60,444 nucleotides of DNA from Sagittula marina (lineage in GTDB: Bacteria; Pseudomonadota; Alphaproteobacteria; Rhodobacterales; Rhodobacteraceae), in assembly GCF_014196795.1 (NCBI RefSeq), contig NZ_JACIEJ010000016.1, forward strand, positions 1 to 60,444. The letters run 5' to 3'. Below are positions 1 to 7,794 of this stretch, one piece after another (within the stretch, counting starts at the first letter, position 1; the number at the start of each line of letters is the position of its first letter). Below the pieces are notes generated by a model. It saw only the letters and a program-made list of their open reading frames with translations. It did no database searches and was not told where the DNA came from. The position numbers were made by a program, and so were the translations under genes.

Positions 1-228
1 TGCCAACGTCCAACGCCGGAATTGCCGACAGACGCTGGACCACTTGCCGAACTCTGCCGGCAGGTCTCGCCACGGCGCTCCGGTGCGGGCAATCCGGAAA
101 ATCCCATCTAGAACAAGGCGGTGGTTGGTAGGTTTGCGTCCGTTCGGGGCGCGGACTGCCAGGATGAAACGCTCAAAGAGCGCCCATTCCTCGTCCGACA
201 TCAAGTCTCGTGCCAAGCGGGTCTCCAT
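1..228 (-). pseudogene. IS5-family transposase, N-terminal part (truncated by window)
   Basis: Read on the minus strand from an ATG at 228, this gives the DUF4096-like N-terminal region of an IS5/IS427-group transposase (METRLARDLMSDEEW, then RIARTGAPWRDLPAEFGKWS). The copy at 54270 carries the same N-terminus with a few substitutions. Only about 76 codons are visible. The catalytic DDE part is off-window, so whether the gene is intact cannot be told. Confidence 0.8.
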
Positions 229-289
229 CGCAGATACCAGCTGGAATCACGGTCAGCGCGTCCTGTGAATCCCTTTTGTCAACACAGCC
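1..289 (-). mobile_element. End of an IS5-family element, cut by the window edge
   Basis: This stretch is nearly identical, in reverse complement, to the beginning of the IS at 54209-55100. The outer end reads TGTCAACACAGCC (277-289), matching the left end GGCTGTGTTGACA of that copy. It is followed by TA, the dinucleotide typically targeted by IS5/IS427-group elements. The element is inserted inside another IS5-type transposase gene whose 3' part resumes at 291. The rest of the element lies outside the window. Confidence 0.85.
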
Positions 290-290
290 T

Positions 291-671
291 AAGTTGCACG
301 CCATCTTCGACAGCCAAGGCCAACCGCTGAACCTGTCCGTGACCGAGGGTCAAGTCAGTGATTACATCGGCGCACGGGCATTGCTGAGAGGACTGCCGAA
401 GGTCGACTGCTTAATTGGCGACAGAGGCTATGATGCTGATTGGTTCAGAGAAGCTTTGAAAGACAAAGGGATACGTCCCTGCATCTCGGCTCGGAGGAAA
501 CGTAAAAAGGCAGTGAACTACGATAGGCGCCGCTGCAAACGACGCAATCGCATCGAGATCATGTTCGGCAGCTTGAAGGATTGGCGCCGCGTCGCGACCC
601 GCTATGACAGACGCCCGAAAGTCTTCCTGTCAGCAATCGCCCTGGCAGCGCTCGTCATTTACCGGCTATGA
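291..671 (+). pseudogene. IS5-family transposase, C-terminal fragment
   Basis: The plus frame gives KLHAIFDSQGQPLNLSVTEG, then DRGYDADWFREAL and a basic C-terminus with RRCKRRNRIEIMFGSLKDWR. These are the second half of the DDE domain of an IS5-family transposase: the D of DRGYD and the E of NRIE are two of the catalytic acids. The N-terminal half is missing because another IS5 copy is inserted immediately upstream. The element's right inverted repeat appears to end near 681 (complement of GGGTCAGGACTCAT). It is a dead fragment and forms the left border of the sulfonate locus. Confidence 0.8.
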
Positions 672-860
672 GTCCTGACCCTACGCAGACCAAGGCACGC
701 AAAGAAGCTTCAACAATCGTCGGTCTGTTCAATTTTGATGGAACTATCATGCCGTGTCAAAGGGACACGGGGGCGTTCGCCGTGCAACTTTAACCAGCTT
801 CCCTACCGTTTTCTCGATATCGGTAACCCGTGCGCAGTAGCTGTGCATGTTCGTCTACGG

Positions 861-891
861 TTGACGATCTTTTTTCGTAGCGCTACGAAAA
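861..891 (+). promoter_or_regulatory. Promoter with perfect 20-bp LacI-type operator
   Basis: TTGACG at 861-866 and TACGAA at 884-889 are spaced by 17 bp and fit a sigma-70 promoter. A perfect palindrome, TTTTCGTAGCGCTACGAAAA, spans 872-891 over the spacer and -10 box, the usual place for a LacI-family repressor. Related sequences occur at 16012-16031 and 25478-25493, so one regulator probably controls all three units. It drives the dehydratase operon starting at 954. Confidence 0.7.
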
Positions 892-953
892 TGGGTGTGA
901 ACTCCGCAAAACGCGCTGCGGAGGCAGCGCGACAGGGCAGGAAAGGGTATGGG

Positions 954-2693
954 ATGGCAGACGTGCAGACACGCAGAAAGGTCGAGGACCTGCGTAGCCA
1001 GCGCTGGTTCGCATCGGAAGACATCCGGGGCTTTGCGCATCGGCAGAGGCTTCAGCAGATGGGGATGCGGCGCGAGGAGTTCCTCGGCAAGCCAGTGATC
1101 GCCATTCTGAACACTTGGAGCGACATCAGTCCCTGCCACGCCCACCTGCGCGACCGTGCCGAGGCGGTGAAGCGCGGCGTTTGGCAGGCAGGCGGCTTCC
1201 CAATCGAACTGCCTGCGCTGTCCGTTGGCGAAGTCATGGTGAAGCCCACGACCATGCTGTACCGCAACTTTTTGGCTATGGAGGCCGAGGAGCTGTTGCG
1301 CTCGCACCCCGTCGACGGCTGCGTTTTGCTGGGCGGTTGTGACAAGTCGACGCCGGGCCTGCTGATGGGCGCATTGTCTATGAACCTGCCGACGCTGTTC
1401 TGTCCGGCGGGGCCGATGTCTTCTGGTCGCTGGCGCGGGCACGTTACCGGTGCCGGCACACACACTAAGAAGTATTGGACTCAGTTGCAGACCGGTGAGA
1501 TCGACAAAGACGATTGGATCGACCTCGAAAGTCGCATGACGCGCTCACACGGGACCTGCAATACGATGGGGACGGCATCCACCATGACGTCCATCGTCGA
1601 TGCCATGGGGCTGACAAAGACCGGTGCATCGAGCGTCCCGGCGGCAGATTCGGCTCACCCGCGTCTGGCGGCGTGGTGTGGTGCGCGGATCGTGGAGATG
1701 GTGTTTGAGGATTTGAAACCCTCGGACTTCATGTCGGAGGCGAGCTTGCGCAACGGGCTGGCGGTCTACATGGCGCTCGGCGGATCGACAAACGCGGCTA
1801 TCCACCTCGTCGCCATGGCGCGGCGGGCAGGCCTGGACCTGTCCTTGGCCGACATGAACTCCATGGCCGCGCAGGTGCCAGTGCTGGCGAACCTGTTTCC
1901 CTCGGGCAACTATCTGATGGAGGATTTCTGGTTCGCTGGCGGTCTGCCGGTACTGCTTGACCGATTGGGCGACTTCATTGATCGCGACGCGAAAACGGTC
2001 GAAGGCAGAACGCTGGGAGCCGCAATTGAAGGTGTTGCCTGCTACGACGAAGACGTGATCCGCAGCATGGATAATCCGGTGGTGCCTCTGTCCAAGGGCC
2101 GGACGCTGGTTCTGCTGAAGGGCAACCTCGCGCCGGACGGAGCGGTGATGAAGACGTCGGCTGCGGAACTCCCCAAACATCGCGGCCCGGCGCTGGTCTT
2201 TGACGGGCCTGCCGACATGGCCGCGCGGATCAACGATCCGAACCTGGATGTGAGTGCCGACACCGTGCTGGTCCTGCGCGGGGCAGGGCCGGTTGGCGGA
2301 CCGGGGATGCCGGAATGGGGCAATCTGCCGATCCCGACGAAGCTTCTAAAGCAGGGCGTGACTGACATGGTGCGGATTTGTGACGGACGGATGAGCGGTA
2401 CCCACTACGGCACCTGCATTCTGCATGTTGCGCCCGAAGCGGCGGTCGGCGGACCACTTGCACTTCTGCGCACCGGCGACATGGTCGTGCTAGACGCGGA
2501 GGAGGGGCGGCTGGACATGGAGGTGTCAGAGGACGACCTGGCCACCCGCCGTGCGGCCTGGGTGCCACCGGTATCGCCCTACCGCCGCAGCTTCACCGCG
2601 CTCTACCAAAAGCACGTGAGCCAAGCGCCTGATGGCTGCGATTTCGACTTTTTGGAAGGCACCGATGTGGTGCCGGAACCGCCAATTTATTGA
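954..2693 (+). CDS. IlvD/Edd-family sugar-acid dehydratase (candidate sulfogluconate dehydratase)
   Basis: A 579-residue member of the IlvD/Edd dehydratase family, which removes water from aldonic acids or dihydroxyacids to give 2-keto-3-deoxy acids. The three cluster cysteines are visible: Cys61 in SPCH, Cys129 in GGCDKSTPG and Cys202 in GTCNTMGTA. The full-length C-terminal region with DGRMSGTHYG is present. ATG 954 is preferred over upstream in-frame codons because AGGAAAGGG lies just ahead. It is followed by an HpcH/HpaI aldolase and controlled by the same type of operator as the sulfosugar ABC operon. In sulfo-ED bacteria, dehydratases of this family act on 6-deoxy-6-sulfogluconate. The exact substrate here is inferred from context; xylonate-, arabonate- or fuconate-type substrates remain possible. 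Confidence 0.85.
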   Translation: MADVQTRRKVEDLRSQRWFASEDIRGFAHRQRLQQMGMRREEFLGKPVIAILNTWSDISPCHAHLRDRAEAVKRGVWQAGGFPIELPALSVGEVMVKPTTMLYRNFLAMEAEELLRSHPVDGCVLLGGCDKSTPGLLMGALSMNLPTLFCPAGPMSSGRWRGHVTGAGTHTKKYWTQLQTGEIDKDDWIDLESRMTRSHGTCNTMGTASTMTSIVDAMGLTKTGASSVPAADSAHPRLAAWCGARIVEMVFEDLKPSDFMSEASLRNGLAVYMALGGSTNAAIHLVAMARRAGLDLSLADMNSMAAQVPVLANLFPSGNYLMEDFWFAGGLPVLLDRLGDFIDRDAKTVEGRTLGAAIEGVACYDEDVIRSMDNPVVPLSKGRTLVLLKGNLAPDGAVMKTSAAELPKHRGPALVFDGPADMAARINDPNLDVSADTVLVLRGAGPVGGPGMPEWGNLPIPTKLLKQGVTDMVRICDGRMSGTHYGTCILHVAPEAAVGGPLALLRTGDMVVLDAEEGRLDMEVSEDDLATRRAAWVPPVSPYRRSFTALYQKHVSQAPDGCDFDFLEGTDVVPEPPIY

Positions 2694-2721
2694 TCCACAC
2701 ATCTGACAAGGAACCCGAAAC

Positions 2722-3525
2722 ATGGATATTTCCAATCCGTTCAAGGCACGGCTGAAGGCCGGACAGAACGTGCCGCTGGGCACATGGCTCATGACAGGCG
2801 CACCGTCGACAGCGGAGGCGCTGGGGCGGCTTGGCTTCGACTTTCTGGTGCTCGACATGGAGCACGTGCCGGTGGGAATCACCGAAACGGCCGACCTGCT
2901 GCGCGCCATTGCCGTGACCCCGGCACGGGCGCTGGTGCGTCTGCCGTGGAACGATCCGGTCATGATCAAGCGGGTGCTGGATGCAGGCGCGCAGTCGATC
3001 ATGTTGCCCTTCGTGCAGACGGCGGAAGAGGCGCGAGCGGCCGTCTCGGCGGCGAAATATCCGCCTGTGGGCACACGGGGGGTGGCCGCGGTGCATCGGT
3101 CGTCTGGCTACGGCGCGGCCACGGATTATCTCAAGCGCGCGAATGACGAGACCTGCGTGATCATACAACTCGAAACGCCCGAGGCGCTGGCAGCCTTGCC
3201 GGAAATTGCTAAAGTTGAAGGGCTGGACGGGGTTTTTGTGGGCCCAGGCGACATGGCGGCGGCCATGGGCTATATCGGACAGATCGGCCACCCGGAAGTT
3301 CAGAAGATGCTGGCCGACGCGGCGCGGCAAGCGCGCGAGGTCGGTTTGCCAGTTGGCATCGTCGGCCCGACACCGGAAATGGTGCGTAATTTCATCGACA
3401 TGGGCTATTCATTCGCTGCCATTGGCTCTGACATGGCCTTGATGACGGGGCGTGCGCGGGAGGTGTTGAGCGCTCTGGGGAGTGATGTGGCGAAACCTGC
3501 GCCCGCCGGGCAGTCAGCCTACTGA
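2722..3525 (+). CDS. HpcH/HpaI-family 2-keto-3-deoxy acid aldolase
   Basis: A 267-residue class II pyruvate aldolase of the HpcH/HpaI (PF03328) family. Expected active-site residues are present: His48 in DMEHVP, Arg73 in LVRLPW, Glu151 in QLETPE and Asp177 in GPGDMA, the last two binding the divalent metal. It should cleave a 2-keto-3-deoxy sugar acid to pyruvate plus an aldehyde. It lies 28 bp after the dehydratase and its stop overlaps the next start (TGATG). Members of this family serve as KDSG aldolase in the sulfo-Entner-Doudoroff pathway and as 2-keto-3-deoxy-rhamnonate aldolase elsewhere. If the substrate is a sulfo-acid, the aldehyde product is sulfolactaldehyde, which the aldehyde dehydrogenase at 18058 could take up. 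Confidence 0.85.
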   Translation: MDISNPFKARLKAGQNVPLGTWLMTGAPSTAEALGRLGFDFLVLDMEHVPVGITETADLLRAIAVTPARALVRLPWNDPVMIKRVLDAGAQSIMLPFVQTAEEARAAVSAAKYPPVGTRGVAAVHRSSGYGAATDYLKRANDETCVIIQLETPEALAALPEIAKVEGLDGVFVGPGDMAAAMGYIGQIGHPEVQKMLADAARQAREVGLPVGIVGPTPEMVRNFIDMGYSFAAIGSDMALMTGRAREVLSALGSDVAKPAPAGQSAY

Positions 3526-4655
3526 TGGCCTGCATTGCGCGTATCGAGGCCTGGGCCTGCCGGAGCCCAATCGCCGAGCCGGTTGCCACGTCTTTCGGGA
3601 TCATGCGCAACCGCCCGGCGGTCTTCGTTCGGGTGGAGGACGATGACGGCGCATTTGGCTGGGGCGAGGTCTTTGCCAACTGGCCAGCCGCCGGGGCGGA
3701 GCATCGCGTCAATTTGCTGGCGGATGATGTGGCGCCGCTCGTTCTGGGGCAGGCGGCGGACGACCCCGCCGCCCTGTTCCAGAAGCTCGAAGACCAGCTC
3801 TACATTCGCGCCCTGCAATGCGGTGAGTTCGGCCCCTTCAGGCAAGTTGTGGCCGGTATAGATCAGGCACTGTGGGACATGCGCGCGCGGCGAGAGGCCG
3901 TTGCGGTGCACGTGATGCTGGGAGCCTCTCCAGTGATCCGAGTGCCCGCTTATGCCAGCGGTATCCACATCGACGCGGCAGACCGGGTGATCCCTGAGGC
4001 GCGGGACACAGGTTTCCGTGCGTTCAAGGTCAAGGTCGGTTTCAGCCCGGATGAGGCTGCGCGAGTTCGCGCACTGATGGATGGGCTAAACAGCGGCGAA
4101 CAGCTTGCGCTCGACGCCAATCAGGGGTGGGACACCGAGAAGGCGAAGACCTTTCTTGATGCTGTGGCGGACCTGCCGCTGATGTGGATGGAAGAACCGA
4201 TCCGCGCCGACATGCCCGCTTCCGACTGGCACCGTTTGGCCGGCCGTGTGCCCTTGGCGGGGGGAGAAAATATCGCCGGGTTTGCTGATTTTTCTGCGAG
4301 GCTGGGGGAGGGGGTGCTCTCTTTCGTGCAGCCTGACATTGCGAAATGGGGCGGGTTTAGCGGCTGTCTCGCCGTTGGCCGTGCTGCGCTGTCGGCTGGG
4401 GCGACCTACTGCCCGCATTTCCTTGGGGCCGGGATCGGTCTGCGGGCCTCCGCCGAGTTGCTGGCTACCGTGGGGGGGCCGGGTCTGCTGGAAGTTGACG
4501 TGAACCCGAACCCGCTTCGCGATGCGTTTGGCACGGTCCGCGACAGTATTGAGGACGGCCATTGGCGGCTCGGGCCGGGGCCGGGCCTTGGCGTAAGCCA
4601 GCTGCCCGAAGCGGTGGCAAAGTGCATCACACACCGCCGGGAGGTGCTGGCCTAG
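3525..4655 (+). CDS. Enolase-superfamily mandelate racemase/muconate lactonizing-type enzyme
   Basis: A 376-residue enolase-superfamily protein with an N-terminal capping domain and a barrel. Visible catalytic residues are the Lys pair in FKVK (168, 170), metal ligands Asp198 (LDAN), Glu223 (MEEP) and Glu248 (GGEN), the DIAK motif at 271-274 and His298 (CPHFLG). Such enzymes abstract the proton next to a carboxylate and are often sugar-acid dehydratases or lactone-forming enzymes. Its start overlaps the aldolase stop, so it is translationally coupled as the third gene of this operon. A role as a second sugar-acid dehydratase or a cycloisomerase is possible. The 3' end overlaps the convergent suyZ-like gene by 4 bp. 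Confidence 0.8.
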   Translation: MACIARIEAWACRSPIAEPVATSFGIMRNRPAVFVRVEDDDGAFGWGEVFANWPAAGAEHRVNLLADDVAPLVLGQAADDPAALFQKLEDQLYIRALQCGEFGPFRQVVAGIDQALWDMRARREAVAVHVMLGASPVIRVPAYASGIHIDAADRVIPEARDTGFRAFKVKVGFSPDEAARVRALMDGLNSGEQLALDANQGWDTEKAKTFLDAVADLPLMWMEEPIRADMPASDWHRLAGRVPLAGGENIAGFADFSARLGEGVLSFVQPDIAKWGGFSGCLAVGRAALSAGATYCPHFLGAGIGLRASAELLATVGGPGLLEVDVNPNPLRDAFGTVRDSIEDGHWRLGPGPGLGVSQLPEAVAKCITHRREVLA

Positions 4656-5686
4656 ACCAGCACCATCACTCCTGCGAGCACAAAGCCCGCGATGAACACC
4701 GTTTCCACGAAGATTAGCGCGACCGATTGTGGCGGCACCGCCAGAATGCGCTTGAGGTCCGTCTTCATGCCCACGGCTGCAATGGCAGTCAGCATCGCCC
4801 ATTTCGACAGCGCCCACAGCAAGCCCTGAATTGCGGTTGGGACCGCCCCCAGAGAGTTGACAAGCGCCAAGCCCAGGAAGGCCATCACAAAGCCCGGCAG
4901 GATGGGAGGGCGCTTGCCGTCCACCGGCTCCGCCATGCCAGTGCGGCGCAGGACCAGTGTCAAGATTAGCACGAAGGGGGCCAGCATCGACACGCGGATC
5001 AGCTTGACGGTGGTTGCAGTCTCTCCCACCGGTTCGGATACGGAGAAGCCTGCGCCGACCACCTGCGCCACATCGTGGATCGTTCCCCCGAGAAAGACGC
5101 CGGATTGCAGGTCTGTTAGCCCAAGGACGTTCGACAGGATCGGGTAGACGACCATGGCCACGGTCGACAGCAGCGTCACGCCGAAGACGGTGAACGACAG
5201 ATTGCGCTCCGATAGATCGTTGCGCGGCAGGACGGCGGCAATGGCCATGGCGGCGGAGGCACCGCAGATCGAGACCGATCCGGCGGTGAGGATCGCCAAC
5301 CGCCAGCCACGCCCAAGCGACCGGGCTGCCGCCCATCCGAAAGCCATGGTTGCCAGCAGGCCGCCAACAACCAGCCCCACCACCTGCCAGCCGAGTTGGG
5401 CGAAGACCTCGAACGAGATCCGTGCGCCTAGCAGGGCCACGCCGAGGCGCAGCACGGTCTTGGCCGCAAGACCGATGCCCGGCGCGCAGCGCTCGCCGTC
5501 GTCGACAAGAAAGTGCAGCGACAGGCCGATCAGCAGCGCCATCAACATCGCTGGTGCGCCGTAATGGTCGGAAAGGAACTGTGCCGCCAGCGCGGCAAGC
5601 CCGCAGACAAGCAGACCCGGCCAAACGGTTTCGGCGCGCTGGAAGATGCCCCTTACTCGGGGCATCGTGTTGGTAAGTGTAGTCAT
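4652..5686 (-). CDS. suyZ: YeiH/UPF0324-family exporter, probable sulfite exporter SuyZ
   Basis: A 344-residue multi-spanning inner-membrane protein of the YeiH/UPF0324 (PSE) family. Typical stretches include VLRLGVALLGARIS, GSVSICGASAAMA and GGTIHDVAQVVGAG. Family members called SuyZ or TauZ sit in organosulfonate operons and are thought to export the sulfite or sulfate released. Here it is the last gene of the suyAB operon, 19 bp behind the TTT permease, which fits export of sulfite produced by SuyAB. Transport itself is inferred from family and context. Confidence 0.8.
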   Translation of the reverse strand: MTTLTNTMPRVRGIFQRAETVWPGLLVCGLAALAAQFLSDHYGAPAMLMALLIGLSLHFLVDDGERCAPGIGLAAKTVLRLGVALLGARISFEVFAQLGWQVVGLVVGGLLATMAFGWAAARSLGRGWRLAILTAGSVSICGASAAMAIAAVLPRNDLSERNLSFTVFGVTLLSTVAMVVYPILSNVLGLTDLQSGVFLGGTIHDVAQVVGAGFSVSEPVGETATTVKLIRVSMLAPFVLILTLVLRRTGMAEPVDGKRPPILPGFVMAFLGLALVNSLGAVPTAIQGLLWALSKWAMLTAIAAVGMKTDLKRILAVPPQSVALIFVETVFIAGFVLAGVMVLV

Positions 5687-5705
5687 GTCTTTCTCCGGAC
5701 AGGTC

Positions 5706-7688
5706 TCAGAAGATCATTCCGCGTGGCAGTGGGACGGACAACGCTTCGCGGAAGCCCAGGGTGAAGATCAAAATCACTGCAGCAACGCTGGCGGCAAGTA
5801 TCAGCCAGCCCCGTGCCGTGCGCTTGTCATGCTCAGCAGCCAGAAAAAGGCCTAGCGCCATGACGATACCGGCAAGGGCAAAGCCCAGAACCGGCGCCAG
5901 TGCGACGCCGACCGCCATGGCCACCGGGACCGCGATGCGGCGTGGTGTGGAGCCTGAAGAGCGGTCCTCGACAACGCGCCTTGTCAGCAAGGTTTCCAGC
6001 GCCGCGAAAGCGCAGAGCACGAGCATCCCAATGGCAATTGTCTGCGGGAAGACGGCGGCCTCTGGATTGAGCAGCGTACACTGCCACAGAGCCACCAGCG
6101 CAACAGCAGCCATGACACCGACGGCCGCTAGATCGCGCAGAATCGCGGCGGTGCTTGCGCGGTCTTTGGCATTGGCCTTTTCGGGCATGGCTTCCTCGCC
6201 TCCCCTGCGAAACATGCGCTTGATGTCGGGCAGGAACGGGTAGATGAAACTAAGCGCTGTGAGCGCGATGATCACCATCGACAGTGGCCGCCCGAAGAAC
6301 TGTCCAGGGATAGACCCCATGGCATCGCCAATGGTCCAGCTCTGGACAAAACCCTCTTCGGCGATCCGACCCAGAATCAAACCCAAAACGATGGGTGAGA
6401 CAGAAAAGCCGCGCCGGTTCGCCAACCAGCCGATCACGCCGAGCACCAACATGATGCCTACGTCTGACAGGCTGTTGCGGATGGCAAAGCTGCCAATGAT
6501 CGTCATGAAGGCCACCACGGGCACCAGCCCCGCTTTGGGCGCCTTCACGATGGAGCTGTAGGCAAATCGCCCGATAATGAGGCCTGTGGGCAACATCAGA
6601 ATCGTGGCAAGGAACAGGCCAAAGATGAAGGTATATACGATGCTCGAACCGTCGTTGAAAAGCGTGGGTCCCGTCCTGACCCCTTGCACCATAAGCGCGC
6701 CGAGGATCACCGCATCGGGCGGCGTGCCCGGGATGCCAAGAACCAGTGTCGGGATGAAGCCACCGCCGACGGTAGCGTTGTTGGCGCTCTCGGTGGCGAC
6801 GATGCCGCCAGGATTGCCTGTGCCGTAGGCTGGCTCGCTGCGGTCAGAGCGGCGCGCCTCGGAATAGGCGACCAGCCCGGCGATGGACCCGCCCGCGCCA
6901 GGCAGAGCACCCACAAGTGTGCCGATCAGCGAACTGCGCAGGACGTTGACCTTCTGGCGCATCAAGGTGGCAAACGCTTCGGGCAGACGGAAGCCGCGGG
7001 TCTGCTCTGGCGCGTCGAGGTGCCTTTCGGATCTGGCGGCAAGTTCGATCAGCACAGGCACGCAGTAAAGGCCGATCAGGGCGGAGACCGTCTCGATCCC
7101 GCCGAGCAAAGTGTTCGAGCCGAAGGTGAAGCGCACCTCACCGGATGTTTCGGATATACCGATCATCGCAACGAGGATGCCGAAGCAGGCCCCGATCAGC
7201 CCCTTTAGGAAGTCACGTGTCGAGAGTGCGGCAATCAACGACAAGCCGAATATCGCCATCCAGAAGTATTCGCCCGGACCAAATGCGAGCGCTGCGGTAG
7301 CCAGCGGCGGCGCCAGAAGAAGCAGCGCGAAGGCGCCAATAAGGCCGCCAACCAGCGACGAGAGACAGGCGATGGTGACGGCAAGATCACCATCGCCGCG
7401 TTTCGCCATCGGATAGCCATCAAACGTCGTGCCGATGGCCGAGGGCGTGCCGGGCGTATTGAGCAGAATGGCAGCATAGGCCCCACCATAAATCGCGCCG
7501 GTGTAAATTGCGCCCAGCAGGATCAGCGCGCTTTCCGGCGGCATGCCAAAGGTGATCGGCACCAGAACAGCGACTGCCATGGTTGCGGTCAGACCAGGCA
7601 CAGACCCGATGATGGTCCCGGCCGCAACGCCAGCCAGCGCCAGCAGAAAATTGAGCGGTGTCAGGGCCGCAAGGAAGTAATCGAGCAT
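5706..7688 (-). CDS. tctA: TTT-transporter large permease fused to TctB-like domain
   Basis: A 660-residue membrane protein. Residues 1 to about 490 are TctA, with the characteristic GSVPGLTATMAVAVLVPITF and LLNTPGTPSA motifs near the N-terminus and GALPGAGGSIAG mid-protein. The last ~150 residues, after a charged linker (MPEKANAKDRAS), add about four membrane spans resembling TctB, the small permease that is otherwise a separate gene. The reading frame extends upstream, but ATG 7688 begins the conserved MLDYFLAALTPLNF. With the binding protein 106 bp upstream it forms a periplasmic-binding-protein-dependent secondary importer, placed inside the sulfolactate operon. Roseobacter sulfolactate clusters also carry a TTT system, so uptake of sulfolactate is likely. 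Confidence 0.85.
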   Translation of the reverse strand: MLDYFLAALTPLNFLLALAGVAAGTIIGSVPGLTATMAVAVLVPITFGMPPESALILLGAIYTGAIYGGAYAAILLNTPGTPSAIGTTFDGYPMAKRGDGDLAVTIACLSSLVGGLIGAFALLLLAPPLATAALAFGPGEYFWMAIFGLSLIAALSTRDFLKGLIGACFGILVAMIGISETSGEVRFTFGSNTLLGGIETVSALIGLYCVPVLIELAARSERHLDAPEQTRGFRLPEAFATLMRQKVNVLRSSLIGTLVGALPGAGGSIAGLVAYSEARRSDRSEPAYGTGNPGGIVATESANNATVGGGFIPTLVLGIPGTPPDAVILGALMVQGVRTGPTLFNDGSSIVYTFIFGLFLATILMLPTGLIIGRFAYSSIVKAPKAGLVPVVAFMTIIGSFAIRNSLSDVGIMLVLGVIGWLANRRGFSVSPIVLGLILGRIAEEGFVQSWTIGDAMGSIPGQFFGRPLSMVIIALTALSFIYPFLPDIKRMFRRGGEEAMPEKANAKDRASTAAILRDLAAVGVMAAVALVALWQCTLLNPEAAVFPQTIAIGMLVLCAFAALETLLTRRVVEDRSSGSTPRRIAVPVAMAVGVALAPVLGFALAGIVMALGLFLAAEHDKRTARGWLILAASVAAVILIFTLGFREALSVPLPRGMIF

Positions 7689-7794
7689 TCTCCGGTTCCC
7701 ATCATTCAGAAGCAGAGCAGGCCGCGAAACGGCCCGGTCGGGGTCATGCGAAGGGCGGGGCGGCGGATGCGTCACCCCACGCTGTCCGCGACTT

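Noticed and set aside
735-953. N-terminal extension of the dehydratase to 735 or 891
   Set aside because: The extension would cross the promoter and the perfect operator. ATG 954 has a good ribosome-binding site and begins at the family's usual N-terminus.
4086-5624. A 512-codon minus-strand frame covering parts of two genes
   Set aside because: It crosses the end of the enolase-superfamily gene and overlaps the SuyZ-type gene in another frame; composition is that of a shadow frame.
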